From contig LS998015.1 in NCBI GenBank assembly GCA_900498245.1, forward strand, positions 646,063-710,062: DNA of 64,000 nucleotides. The letters run 5' to 3'. The first letter of the stretch is position 1; each line of letters opens with the position of its first letter. The notes below the pieces were generated by a model. The model did no database searches, was not told the origin of the DNA, and saw only the letters and a list, made by a program, of their open reading frames with translations. Origin of the DNA: Candidatus Zixiibacteriota bacterium (GTDB lineage: Bacteria > Zixibacteria > MSB-5A5 > GN15 > PGXB01). A program made the position numbers and the translations under genes. Shown here one piece after another: positions 37,875-46,993 of the stretch.

Positions 37875-39635
37875 ATGTCCGAGAAAGCGTTAAAGAAAAC
37901 AAACAGATTTGACAGAATTCGCGCCTATCTGAAGCGGTATCGCCGGTATTTAATCTGGGGGCTCGCGGCAGTGGTGGGAAGCAACGTCTTGATGCTTATC
38001 AATCCCTACCTGCTGAAGGTCGCTTTTGATAAACTGGAAAAGAAATCGCCGCCGTCGGATATATTAGTTATCGCCCTGGTGATCGTGATTCTGGCGCTGA
38101 TATCGGGGATTTTTCGGTTTTCCATGCGGCGAACGATTATCTGGATGTCGCGGAAGATCGAGTTTGACCTGCGATCGGATCTTCTATCGCATCTTTTAAA
38201 ACTCAATCCGTCATTTTATTACAACACCCGGACGGGGGATATTATGGCGCGGGCGACCAATGATGTGGAAGCGGTGCGGATGATGGTGGGACCGGGGATC
38301 ATGCAGATGTCGAACACGCTTGTGACGGCGGTGGTGGCGGTCGGGTTCATGCTCTATCTGTCGCCACGGCTGACGCTTTACGCGCTGGTGCCGTTGCCCC
38401 TGATTTCGCTGGTCGTGAATCGCCTGGGAATGCTGGTTCATCAGCGGTTCATGAAAATTCAGGATTATTTCGCGGTGTTGACATCGAAGGTGCAGGAGAA
38501 CCTGGCGGGGGTGCGGGTAATTCGGGCCTATAACCAGGAAGAGCCGGAACTGGCCAGTTTTTCGGATCATAATAAGGAATATATTCATCTCAACATGCAG
38601 ATGATAAAACTGGACAGCCTCTTTTTCCCGCTTCTGTTCATGCTGGCGGGAACGACCAATATCGTGGTGCTCTACTTCGGCGGTAAGGGAGTTATCAACG
38701 GGAGCATGAGCCTGGGGACACTGGTGGCGTTTTTCTCGTACCTGGCGATGCTGATCTGGCCGACGATTGCGCTGGGGTGGGTGATTTCGCTCTATCAGCG
38801 CGGGACGGCGTCGCTGGCGCGGATCAATGAAATTATGGACACGGAACCGGCGGTACAGTCGGGACGGGCGGCGGTCAAGACCAGGCCGATAAAGGGAAAG
38901 GTGGAATTCCGCCATCTCAATTTCGGTTACAACGGAACGCCGGTGTTGCATGATATAAATCTGGTAATCGAGCCGGGAATGACGGTGGGGGTGGTGGGAC
39001 CGACGGCCTCGGGGAAATCGACTCTGGTGGCGCTTTTGAGTCACCTGTTTCCGGTCCGGCGGGGGGAGCTTTTTATCGATGATGTCGATATCAACGACTG
39101 GGATCTGGAGGCGCTTCGCTCGCAGATAGGTTTCGTGCCGCAGGAACCGTTCCTTTTTTCGGACACCATTTCGAACAATATACTTTTCGGCCGGGACAGG
39201 AAGGATTTCGGGGCGGCCCAGGCGGCGGCCACAGCGGCGGTTATCGACCGTGAGATCGAGAGTTTTCCGTCGGGGTACGACACAATTTTAGGTGAGCGAG
39301 GGATCACTCTTTCGGGCGGACAAAAGCAAAGAGTGGCAATCGCGCGGGCGCTGGTGCTGGAGCCGAGGGTTCTGATTCTGGACGACGCGACGAGCGCGGT
39401 GGATACGGAAACGGAGCATCTGATAAACCGGCGGCTGGTCGGGGAGATCGAAAAATGCACGGCGCTGATAATATCGCACCGGATTTCGGCGGTCAAAGAC
39501 GCCGACAAGATCGTCTACATGGAAAAGGGCGCGATCGCCGAGGCGGGCAATCATGAGGAACTGCTGGCGGCGGGCGGCCGCTATGCGCGTTTGTACCAGA
39601 TGCAGTTAATCGAAGATGAATTGAAGAAAATGTGA
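37875..39635 (+). CDS. ABC exporter subunit 1 (membrane-ATPase fusion, degenerate catalytic site)
   Basis: A 586-residue half-transporter with six membrane helices (about 25-310) and an ATPase domain. Walker A GPTASGKS is near 375, the signature LSGGQKQR near 478 and Walker B LILDDATSAVD near 500. The residue after the Walker B Asp, normally a catalytic Glu, is Asp. Together with subunit 2, which starts 3 nt later and has a changed signature, this predicts a heterodimer with one degenerate ATP site. Substrate unknown: lipid, peptide or drug are all possible. The ATG at 37875 is favoured over TTG 37863; no ribosome site is clear. Confidence 0.88.
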   Translation: MSEKALKKTNRFDRIRAYLKRYRRYLIWGLAAVVGSNVLMLINPYLLKVAFDKLEKKSPPSDILVIALVIVILALISGIFRFSMRRTIIWMSRKIEFDLRSDLLSHLLKLNPSFYYNTRTGDIMARATNDVEAVRMMVGPGIMQMSNTLVTAVVAVGFMLYLSPRLTLYALVPLPLISLVVNRLGMLVHQRFMKIQDYFAVLTSKVQENLAGVRVIRAYNQEEPELASFSDHNKEYIHLNMQMIKLDSLFFPLLFMLAGTTNIVVLYFGGKGVINGSMSLGTLVAFFSYLAMLIWPTIALGWVISLYQRGTASLARINEIMDTEPAVQSGRAAVKTRPIKGKVEFRHLNFGYNGTPVLHDINLVIEPGMTVGVVGPTASGKSTLVALLSHLFPVRRGELFIDDVDINDWDLEALRSQIGFVPQEPFLFSDTISNNILFGRDRKDFGAAQAAATAAVIDREIESFPSGYDTILGERGITLSGGQKQRVAIARALVLEPRVLILDDATSAVDTETEHLINRRLVGEIEKCTALIISHRISAVKDADKIVYMEKGAIAEAGNHEELLAAGGRYARLYQMQLIEDELKKM

Positions 39636-39638
39636 GAT

Positions 39639-41432
39639 ATGGCGGCTGAGAATTACCACGAAGAAGAGATTCTGGGGAAAGCGTACGATGCGCGCCTGAT
39701 GCGGCGGCTGTTGGGCTATGTGCGGCCGTACCGGTTGCCGCTTGTCACCGCTATTATCCTTCTGATCGCCGGGTCGATCCTGCAATTGCTTCTCCCGGTA
39801 ATGGTGCAAATCGGAATAGATAAATATCTTTTGAACAAGGATTTGGGGGGACTGGGGCGGATCGCGCTTGTGACGGCGGGGATACTGGCGGGAGCGTTCC
39901 TGATGTCGTACCTGCAGGCGTTCATCACGATGTATATCGGTCAGAAGGTGCAGTACGATATCCGGATGCAGATATTCGGCCATCTGCAGAAACTGCATAT
40001 GGGATTTTTCGACAAGAATCCGGTGGGGCGGCTGGTAACCCGGGTGACCAACGATGTCAATGTGCTCGACGAACTGTTTTCCTCGGGGCTGGTTTCGGTA
40101 TTCGGGGATATCCTGACCTTGATCGGCATTATTATCGCGCTTCTGTATTATAACTGGAAACTGGCGCTTCTGACGTTCGTGGTGCTGCCGTTTCTGGTTT
40201 TCGCCACGGCGCTCTTCCGCCGGAAGGTGCGGGAGATCTATAGAGAGATACGGTTACGGCTGGCCCGCCTGAACGCATTCATGCAGGAACATGTCACCGG
40301 GATGACGGTGATTCAACTGTTCACTCGCGAAAAGGAAGTGCATGACAGATTCACGGCCATCAATACCGATTTGCGGGAAGCGAATCTGAAATCGATTTAC
40401 TACTACGCCCTGTTTTTCCCGGCGGTTGAAATTATCAGTTCGGTGTCGCTGGCGATATTGATTTATTACGGCGGTTTTCAGATTGCGGCCGGGGCGCTTA
40501 CTCTGGGAGAACTGGTGGCCTTCATTCAACTGGTGCAAAGGTTTTACAACCCGATCCGCGATCTTTCGGAAAAATATAATATTCTGCAGTCGTCGATGGC
40601 CTCGTCGGAGCGGATTTTCAAACTGCTCGACACCAAGCCGGAAATAGTCAGCCCGGACGGGGACGGGCGGATGGACGGTTTTAAGGGGAAAATCGAATTT
40701 CAAAATGTCTGGTTTGCCTATAACGGCAACGATAATGTTCTCAAGGATGTGTCGTTTACGGTCAATCCCGGGGAAAAAGTGGCGATTGTCGGGGCGACCG
40801 GCGCCGGGAAAACGTCGCTCGTGTCCCTTCTCTTCCGATATTATGATTATCAAAAGGGCGCGATAAAGCTGGACGGTGTCGAAATCAAGGCGCTGCCGCT
40901 TTCGACGTTGCGGCGTCAACTGGGGCTAGTGCTTCAGGATGTCTTTATTTTCTCCGGCGATTATGCCGGGAATATCAGGCTGGGGCAGAAGGAGATCTCG
41001 GACGAAAAACTCAAGGATGCGCTCCGGAAGGTCAACCTGCATGATTTCGTGATGAGCGAGGACGGAGGCCTGGCCGCCGAGGTAAAAGAACGGGGAGCAA
41101 CCTTATCGACCGGCCAGAAGCAACTTCTTTCGTTCGCGCGCGCTCTGGCTTTCGACCCGCGCATCCTGGTCCTCGATGAGGCGACGAGTTCGGTCGATAC
41201 GGCCACGGAACGGCTGATACAGCGGGCGCTGGATAATCTTCTGGAGAACCGGACGGCGATAATTATCGCGCACCGCCTTTCGACTATCGAAAAGGCCGAC
41301 AAAATCATAGTTCTTCATAACGGCGAGTTGCGGGAGATGGGCAAGCACGAGGAACTTCTGGCCCAGAAGGGAATCTATTACCGGTTGTATCAATTGCAGT
41401 TCAAGCAGGAACAGGCGGACGTGGCGATATGA
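39639..41432 (+). CDS. ABC exporter subunit 2 (membrane-ATPase fusion)
   Basis: A 597-residue half-transporter: six membrane helices (about 35-320) and an ATPase domain with Walker A GATGAGKTS near 385-393, signature LSTGQKQ near 489 (Thr for Gly) and a normal catalytic Glu in LVLDEATSSVD near 509. The intact Glu pairs with the intact signature of subunit 1, giving one full site, while the LSTGQ signature faces the Asp-containing site of subunit 1. The last 4 nt overlap the IMPase-family gene (ATGA), so the three genes form an operon. Confidence 0.9.
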   Translation: MAAENYHEEEILGKAYDARLMRRLLGYVRPYRLPLVTAIILLIAGSILQLLLPVMVQIGIDKYLLNKDLGGLGRIALVTAGILAGAFLMSYLQAFITMYIGQKVQYDIRMQIFGHLQKLHMGFFDKNPVGRLVTRVTNDVNVLDELFSSGLVSVFGDILTLIGIIIALLYYNWKLALLTFVVLPFLVFATALFRRKVREIYREIRLRLARLNAFMQEHVTGMTVIQLFTREKEVHDRFTAINTDLREANLKSIYYYALFFPAVEIISSVSLAILIYYGGFQIAAGALTLGELVAFIQLVQRFYNPIRDLSEKYNILQSSMASSERIFKLLDTKPEIVSPDGDGRMDGFKGKIEFQNVWFAYNGNDNVLKDVSFTVNPGEKVAIVGATGAGKTSLVSLLFRYYDYQKGAIKLDGVEIKALPLSTLRRQLGLVLQDVFIFSGDYAGNIRLGQKEISDEKLKDALRKVNLHDFVMSEDGGLAAEVKERGATLSTGQKQLLSFARALAFDPRILVLDEATSSVDTATERLIQRALDNLLENRTAIIIAHRLSTIEKADKIIVLHNGELREMGKHEELLAQKGIYYRLYQLQFKQEQADVAI

Positions 41433-42229
41433 AGAAGTCACTCACGGCGAGAGAAATAGACAGGTATTTGCGGTTTGCCCGGAATCTGGCCGAAGAGGCG
41501 GGAAGGATTTTGATACGGCGAGCCAATCGCAATAATGAGATTCGCTATAAGGGACGGGTCAATCTGGTGACGGCGGCGGATATGGCGTCGCAGAAATATA
41601 TTGTCAGGGCGATTGAGAAAGAATACCCGGGACATTCCATCCTGGCCGAAGAAGCGGAGGCCCGGGAGAGAAATTCCGAATATCGCTGGATAATCGATCC
41701 GCTCGACGGGACGACCAATTACGCGCACGGTTTTCCATTTTATTGCGTTTCGATCGCGCTCGAGTTTCGGGGAGAAATAATGCTCGGGGTGGTGTATGAT
41801 CCGGGGCGCGATGAATTATTTGCGGCCGGCCTAGGCAGAGGGGCATATTTGAACGGGCGGAAGATAAGAGTGACATCGGAGGCAAAACTGGCCCATGCTC
41901 TGCTGGCGACAGGATTCCCGTATGATATCGGCGTGACGCAGGAGGACAACCTGAACAATTATATCCGGTTCGCGAAGGGGGCGCGGGGGATTCGGCGGGC
42001 CGGTTCGGCGGCGCTCGATTTATGCTATGTGGCGTGCGGGAGATGCGACGGTTTCTGGGAGTTGAAATTATCGCCGTGGGATACGGCGGCGGGGAAGTTG
42101 ATGGTGGAAGAGGCGGGAGGACGGGTCACCGATTTCTCCGGGAAGAAGTATTCAATTTATAATCGCTATATAATCGCGAGCAACGGGGCGATTCACGGCC
42201 AAATGAAAAGCATTCTGGCCAAAACTTAA
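41429..42229 (+). CDS. Inositol monophosphatase family protein
   Basis: Mg2+-dependent phosphatase of the IMPase/SuhB fold, 266 residues. Metal-binding residues are Glu74/75 (ILAEEAEA), Asp90 and Asp93 (WIIDPLDGTTNYAHG) and Asp218 (SPWDTAAG). Substrates in the family include inositol-1-phosphate, histidinol phosphate and sugar phosphates; the sequence alone does not decide. It overlaps the ABC subunit 2 gene by 4 nt and ends convergently with the TonB-receptor-like gene, sharing 4 nt. Confidence 0.92.
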   Translation: MKKSLTAREIDRYLRFARNLAEEAGRILIRRANRNNEIRYKGRVNLVTAADMASQKYIVRAIEKEYPGHSILAEEAEARERNSEYRWIIDPLDGTTNYAHGFPFYCVSIALEFRGEIMLGVVYDPGRDELFAAGLGRGAYLNGRKIRVTSEAKLAHALLATGFPYDIGVTQEDNLNNYIRFAKGARGIRRAGSAALDLCYVACGRCDGFWELKLSPWDTAAGKLMVEEAGGRVTDFSGKKYSIYNRYIIASNGAIHGQMKSILAKT

Positions 42230-44511
42230 AAGTGATATTTTAAACCGAAACTCGGCATGAGGCCGGTATCATAGATATAACCGTCGGTGGTGCTGACGAT
42301 GGCATTGCTGTGATTGGTGACGTTCGCCAGAGAGAGGTGCAGATCAAAATGAGCGAGCCGAATCATATAGAACAGGTTAAAAGTGATATTAGCGGGAAAG
42401 CGGGCCGAGTTTTCGTTTTTTATTTGTGAGTAGTAATAACTGCTACTGTAGTTACTCTGAATATTATCCGTTTCCCGGCGGGGGGTGTAGCAATTGCCGG
42501 AGCGGATGGAGAGCTCCCCGCCGATAGTGGTCGTTCTCCGAAGATGACAGGCGGTTTCGAGATAGAGACGGTTGCGGGCATTCAATTCATGCGGGACGAC
42601 GATGTTATCGACGATTTTTTCAGCGCGGGTATGGCCGAAATAGGCGTAAAGGTCGAATAGTCCGGACAGAAGGTCCGCTTTATTGAAGACCAGTTCGGCG
42701 CCGTAGAAGCGGGCGCGGCCGCCCGACTCAATAGTAACTTCGGGATCGAAATCGGCATTGCCGAATACGGGAGTGAGCTGGGGGAGACGGTCGGTATTTT
42801 TATAGAAGGCGCCGATGCGCCAGGCTCCCCGGGAGAATGAAGCGGAATAGAGGTGTGTACGGATCGCCCGGAGACTTCCCAAATGGAGGTAGATGAGACT
42901 CTGATATTGCTCCAGAATCCGCCCCGCCGGATTTTCGAAGAAAGTACCGTAGAAGAAGGAAATTTGGGATTGCCTGCCGATCCCCCGGTGCAGGGAATGG
43001 CGGGAGGCGAGTTCACTTTTTCGCAAGAGGCGGCCGAAGTACTGTAGTCTGACCCCGTTTTCCAATTTCCAGGGGCCGATTGCCTGCAGGCAGCAAAGAT
43101 AGACGGCGGCATCGGTTTCACGGTCATTTATTTGAAAGCGGCCGTAGCGGCGGTTGAGAGATTCCTGATAGATATAGGGGTTATCACTGGTAGCATCGGG
43201 GGGCAGAAAATTCCAGTTGTTCTGATTCGGACGGATAGAGCGAGGGGAGGTTTTATTCAGATTTCCTCCGATGGTGAAAACGTCCTGGCGGTAGAGATAA
43301 TTGATTTCCGCATTTCCGATATAGGCCGATTGCCGGGCGGAGAGGTTGACCAACAGGTTTTCCTGGGCGGTCAAATTTGCCGAGGAGGCGGAATATTCCT
43401 CGAAATCCTGTCTTCGGGCGGCCCCGGCTTTTATCAGGAAATGAGATGTCAGCGACTCCAGGCGAAGCCCGATGAATTTCGTATCAGTGTGATGGACAGC
43501 ATTGATACCATTCTGATTGGCGGAGGTCGATGAGGTCCGGTAACTCAGATAATCACGAACGTAATATTGATCAATAAAAAATTTAGCGGCGGCATTCAAT
43601 TTGAGGCCCGAGGAGAGGAAAATATCCTGAAAGTTGGTGGGTGGGATGGTGCGCCGGTCGGAATGAATATCGAAGTGACGGACAAGTTTATCGAGGACCG
43701 ATTTGCGCACCGACGAGTTGACAAAATATTTTTTATTGCCGAGAGAGGCCGTTCCGGTAGCCTCGACCAGAGAGAGGTTCAATTCGCCGTGCATGGAGGA
43801 ATCGAAGGGGGCGCAGGAAGTCATGATGACGGCACCGGGAGTGCCGAAAGCGGCATTTGTCCCCTGTTCGGTGACCTTAATGTCATTGACGGCCGATGAC
43901 GGAAGAATGGCGAACATACCGTAGTGACTGGGGTCATGGCCGATGAGAAAATTATTCAGATAGTAATCGGGACTGGTGCCATTGATACGAATTTTGGCCG
44001 AGTAATTCGAGCCGGCCCGAATGACCTGAGGCCCTTTAACGGCGCTAATGGGATCGGACGGTACGAATGACAGGGCGGATCGTTGTTCGATGATTTGCCG
44101 GGTGATGAATTTGGATTCAGTAATATCGGGCCGTGCGGGAGAAACCACGCGACGGCCGATCGGAATCGGTTTGGTTTCGAGGATCAGATTGACCGCGGGG
44201 TCAGTTTCGGAGGGATCTACGATAGTTTCAGTTTTTTCATACCCGATGGAAGAGATTTGAAGAACGACCCGGGTTTTTAAAGTATCGGGAAGTTTCAATT
44301 GAAAACGGCCGGTCGAGTCGGAGGCGGTGCCGGTGATAATTTTTCCCCGGGAGAAAGCGAATATGGTGGCGCCAAAAAGGGGCCTGTCGGAAGTGTCAAA
44401 TATATATCCTGTCAGGGTGCGGGCGGAGCAGACGGCGGGGAGGATATGGCTCGAGATTAGCAGGGCGATGGCCATCAAGATTTTGAAGAGCGGGCGGAGT
44501 ATTGAATTCAT
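42226..44511 (-). CDS. TonB-dependent receptor-like outer-membrane protein
   Basis: A 761-residue outer-membrane protein. A signal peptide (about 1-30) precedes a carboxypeptidase-regulatory-like beta domain (about 33-115: TGYIFDTSDRPLFGATIFAF...ISSIGYEKTE). A plug-like domain (about 140-240) shows GSNYSAKIRINGTSPDYYLNN-like segments. A long barrel follows, ending in FGLKYHF with a terminal Phe. I see no obvious TonB box. The ligand is unknown. It is a single minus-strand gene with no Shine-Dalgarno sequence apparent before the ATG. Confidence 0.82.
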   Translation of the reverse strand: MNSILRPLFKILMAIALLISSHILPAVCSARTLTGYIFDTSDRPLFGATIFAFSRGKIITGTASDSTGRFQLKLPDTLKTRVVLQISSIGYEKTETIVDPSETDPAVNLILETKPIPIGRRVVSPARPDITESKFITRQIIEQRSALSFVPSDPISAVKGPQVIRAGSNYSAKIRINGTSPDYYLNNFLIGHDPSHYGMFAILPSSAVNDIKVTEQGTNAAFGTPGAVIMTSCAPFDSSMHGELNLSLVEATGTASLGNKKYFVNSSVRKSVLDKLVRHFDIHSDRRTIPPTNFQDIFLSSGLKLNAAAKFFIDQYYVRDYLSYRTSSTSANQNGINAVHHTDTKFIGLRLESLTSHFLIKAGAARRQDFEEYSASSANLTAQENLLVNLSARQSAYIGNAEINYLYRQDVFTIGGNLNKTSPRSIRPNQNNWNFLPPDATSDNPYIYQESLNRRYGRFQINDRETDAAVYLCCLQAIGPWKLENGVRLQYFGRLLRKSELASRHSLHRGIGRQSQISFFYGTFFENPAGRILEQYQSLIYLHLGSLRAIRTHLYSASFSRGAWRIGAFYKNTDRLPQLTPVFGNADFDPEVTIESGGRARFYGAELVFNKADLLSGLFDLYAYFGHTRAEKIVDNIVVPHELNARNRLYLETACHLRRTTTIGGELSIRSGNCYTPRRETDNIQSNYSSSYYYSQIKNENSARFPANITFNLFYMIRLAHFDLHLSLANVTNHSNAIVSTTDGYIYDTGLMPSFGLKYHF

Positions 44512-44658
44512 ATAAGGAGATTCAACAAAAGGTATGCCGCCGGCCAGGGAGGATTTGGCTCAATATAATTTATTGATAGTCAATGAATTAGATAGAGATT
44601 CGATTTGGAAAGGGGGGATATTGGTGAGAGGGGATGGCTATAAACTGCAAACCGTTTC

Positions 44659-45462
44659 TTACGGTGTCAGGCGGCATTTTTCGAGAAATTCCGAGAGGAG
44701 TTGACTGAATTTTTGCTGTTGCGAGACAAAGAAGAAGTGATAAGCGTTTTCGAAGAGGTAATATTCGGCGCTTTTAAAATGGTTGACCCATGATTTTTGA
44801 AAATCGGCGCCGATGCCGTTATCGGCTTCCATGACAAAGACAGGGAGGATATCGGGGGTATCCTGCGGGGGATAGAGGCGGTTGAACTCGCGGCACCCGC
44901 CGACGGAGCGAAAGAGCCAGCGGTAATCACAATTCAGGAGGGAGGGAAAAATCAGGGATTCATCGTCGGGTGTCTTGATATCCAGCATCAAGTTTCGATA
45001 CCATTTTTCCGTCTCGATTTTTAACTGCGCGTCATCGAGGGCGAGCATCGAGCGGGCGAATTCCATCCGGGCCTCGATGATTTCCGGGAATCCCTGATAG
45101 GTGCAGTCGACGAAGACCGCCGCCCGGAGATTAAAGTAGGCGAGTTTTATTATTTCGGGCAGAATCTGGCTGGCGAAACTGTGCCCGACGGCAACATATG
45201 GTTTCCGTATGATGTTTCGGGCCAGAGCATCAATGGCCTCGGCGTCGGTACGTGGGGCCATTTCCGGATCCAGGTCCCGGGAGGAACGGCCGTGGCCGAA
45301 GAGGTCGACGGTTACGATTTCGTAATTGGGGGCAAAATGATCAATCTGGTATTTCCAGGTTCGTCCGTCGCCCCCCAGTCCGTGTATAAAAAGAAGAGCG
45401 ACAGGGCCCTGGCCAAAAGTTTCATAATAGAGGTTAAGATGGCGGTGTTGATAAATCGGCAT
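44659..45462 (-). CDS. Alpha/beta hydrolase
   Basis: A 267-residue soluble hydrolase. The oxyanion motif is HGLGGDGRTW (27-36). The nucleophile is Ser95 in VGHSFASQ and the probable catalytic His is His242 in NAYHFFF; an acid near 213 (EADNG) is plausible. No signal peptide. The 38-residue core LDPEMAP...IDALARN matches many esterases and lactonases, so no substrate can be proposed. It is followed on the minus strand by the TonB-like gene after 147 bp. Confidence 0.85.
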   Translation of the reverse strand: MPIYQHRHLNLYYETFGQGPVALLFIHGLGGDGRTWKYQIDHFAPNYEIVTVDLFGHGRSSRDLDPEMAPRTDAEAIDALARNIIRKPYVAVGHSFASQILPEIIKLAYFNLRAAVFVDCTYQGFPEIIEARMEFARSMLALDDAQLKIETEKWYRNLMLDIKTPDDESLIFPSLLNCDYRWLFRSVGGCREFNRLYPPQDTPDILPVFVMEADNGIGADFQKSWVNHFKSAEYYLFENAYHFFFVSQQQKFSQLLSEFLEKCRLTP

Positions 45463-45553
45463 ACCGTATTTCCCGAATCCAATCTAATATAAATGACCCA
45501 TTGGAGTCAATTACATACGCAAAGCCACCGTATTTAGATAGCCAATACGCCAT

Positions 45554-45582
45554 TTGCTTTTCGGGGGGAAAAGATATATAAT
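45554..45582 (+). promoter_or_regulatory. Promoter of glmM-glmS
   Basis: TTGCTT (45554-45559), 17-nt spacer, perfect TATAAT (45577-45582). A leader of about 35-40 nt with AGAGG at 45616-45620 follows. Confidence 0.68.
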
Positions 45583-45626
45583 TTTCGGAAAAGGGATATT
45601 AAATAAGACAATTTCAGAGGTTGAAT

Positions 45627-46982
45627 TTGAATAAGCAGTTAATGGTATCGACATCAGGGATACGGGGTGTTATCGGCAACGGTTTGGACCCGGTGCTGGC
45701 ATCGGAATATGCGGCGGCTTTCGGGACCTATCTTAAGAGCGGAACGGTGGTTATTGGGCGGGACAGCCGGCCATCGGGCGAAATGATAAAAATGGCCGTT
45801 ATAGCGGCATTGAGAGGGACAGGGATAGATGTCATAGATATCGGAATCGTACCGACCCCGACGGTGGAAATAGCGGTTACCGGGTTGAAGGCGAAGGGCG
45901 GGATCTGCATCACGGCCAGCCATAACCCGTCGGAGTGGAACGCCCTCAAACTGTTTAATTCCAAGGGGGAATTTATCAATAAGGACGACTTGACGGCGAT
46001 AAAGGAAATAATATCGTCCCGGGAATTCGCCTTCAAAGATTACAGGAAATTGGGTAAATCGGGAACCGATGGTTCCTGGATAAAGAGGCATATCGATCAA
46101 ATTTTAAAACTCAAAGTAATAAATGCCACCGCGGTAAAGAGAGCCCGGTTGAAAGTGGTGGTCGATGCGGTCAACGGCGCCGGTTCATCGGCCCTGCCGG
46201 ATCTTCTGGAGAAACTGGGAGTCAGAGTCATAAGGATAAATTGTAAGGGGGACGGTAATTTTGTTCATAAACCGGAGCCGATTCCGGAAAACCTCAAGAT
46301 GCTTATGGCGGCGGTGAAGAAGAATAAGGTTGATCTGGGGATGGCGTGCGACCCGGATGCGGACCGGCTGGCGCTCGTGGACGAATCAGGGCGGGCAATC
46401 GGGGAGGAAATGACGCTGGCGCTGGCAATATCTCATGTTCTGGCAAAAAAGAAAGGGAACGTGGTCGTGAACCTTTCGACCTCGCATGTAAGTGAGGCGG
46501 CGGCGTCCCAAAAGAAAGCCAGGATTTTTTATACGCCGGTGGGCGAGGCCAATGTAGTCGAGGGGATGAGAAAGCATCGGGCGATTATTGGGGGAGAGGG
46601 AAACGGCGGGGTGATATATCCGGCTTTTCACAGCGGCCGCGACGCCTTAGTGGGGGCGGCGATTATTTTAAGTTACCTTTCCGAGTCAAAAATGAGTCTA
46701 TCTCAGGCGGCGGCAAAAGTGCCGATATATTATAACAGGAAAACGAAGGCGGCGCTGCCCGATGATTTTGAGGGGAAAATGGCCCGGGTGGAAGAGCAGG
46801 CGCGCAAAGATTTTGAGAATCTTCAGATTGACCGCCGCGACGGAATTCGATTTGATTTTCCCCGGGGATGGTTTCAGATAAGGCGATCCAATACGGAGCC
46901 GATTTACAGGTTGATAACGGAGACTGATTCAAAGAAACTGACGGACGTATTAATTAGTGAGATAATGAATCTTCTTAAATGA
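45627..46982 (+). CDS. glmM: Phosphoglucosamine mutase
   Basis: Converts glucosamine-6-phosphate to glucosamine-1-phosphate for UDP-GlcNAc. About 451 residues. The phosphoserine loop is TASHNPSEWNAL (Ser about 98), the metal loop is DPDADR near 250 and the phosphate-binding loop is RRSNTEPIYR near the C-terminus. The short metal loop and N-terminus STSGIRGVIGNGLDP resemble the archaeal-type/phosphomannomutase-like branch, so specificity rests partly on glmS, 11 nt downstream. The start is one of two in-frame TTG codons: 45627 gives 6 nt spacing to AGAGG, 45621 none. Confidence 0.88.
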   Translation: MNKQLMVSTSGIRGVIGNGLDPVLASEYAAAFGTYLKSGTVVIGRDSRPSGEMIKMAVIAALRGTGIDVIDIGIVPTPTVEIAVTGLKAKGGICITASHNPSEWNALKLFNSKGEFINKDDLTAIKEIISSREFAFKDYRKLGKSGTDGSWIKRHIDQILKLKVINATAVKRARLKVVVDAVNGAGSSALPDLLEKLGVRVIRINCKGDGNFVHKPEPIPENLKMLMAAVKKNKVDLGMACDPDADRLALVDESGRAIGEEMTLALAISHVLAKKKGNVVVNLSTSHVSEAAASQKKARIFYTPVGEANVVEGMRKHRAIIGGEGNGGVIYPAFHSGRDALVGAAIILSYLSESKMSLSQAAAKVPIYYNRKTKAALPDDFEGKMARVEEQARKDFENLQIDRRDGIRFDFPRGWFQIRRSNTEPIYRLITETDSKKLTDVLISEIMNLLK

Positions 46983-46993
46983 GGTTTTGAGAT

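Noticed and set aside
46983-46993. glmS ribozyme upstream of glmS
   Set aside because: Only 11 nt separate glmM and glmS, too short for the ribozyme.
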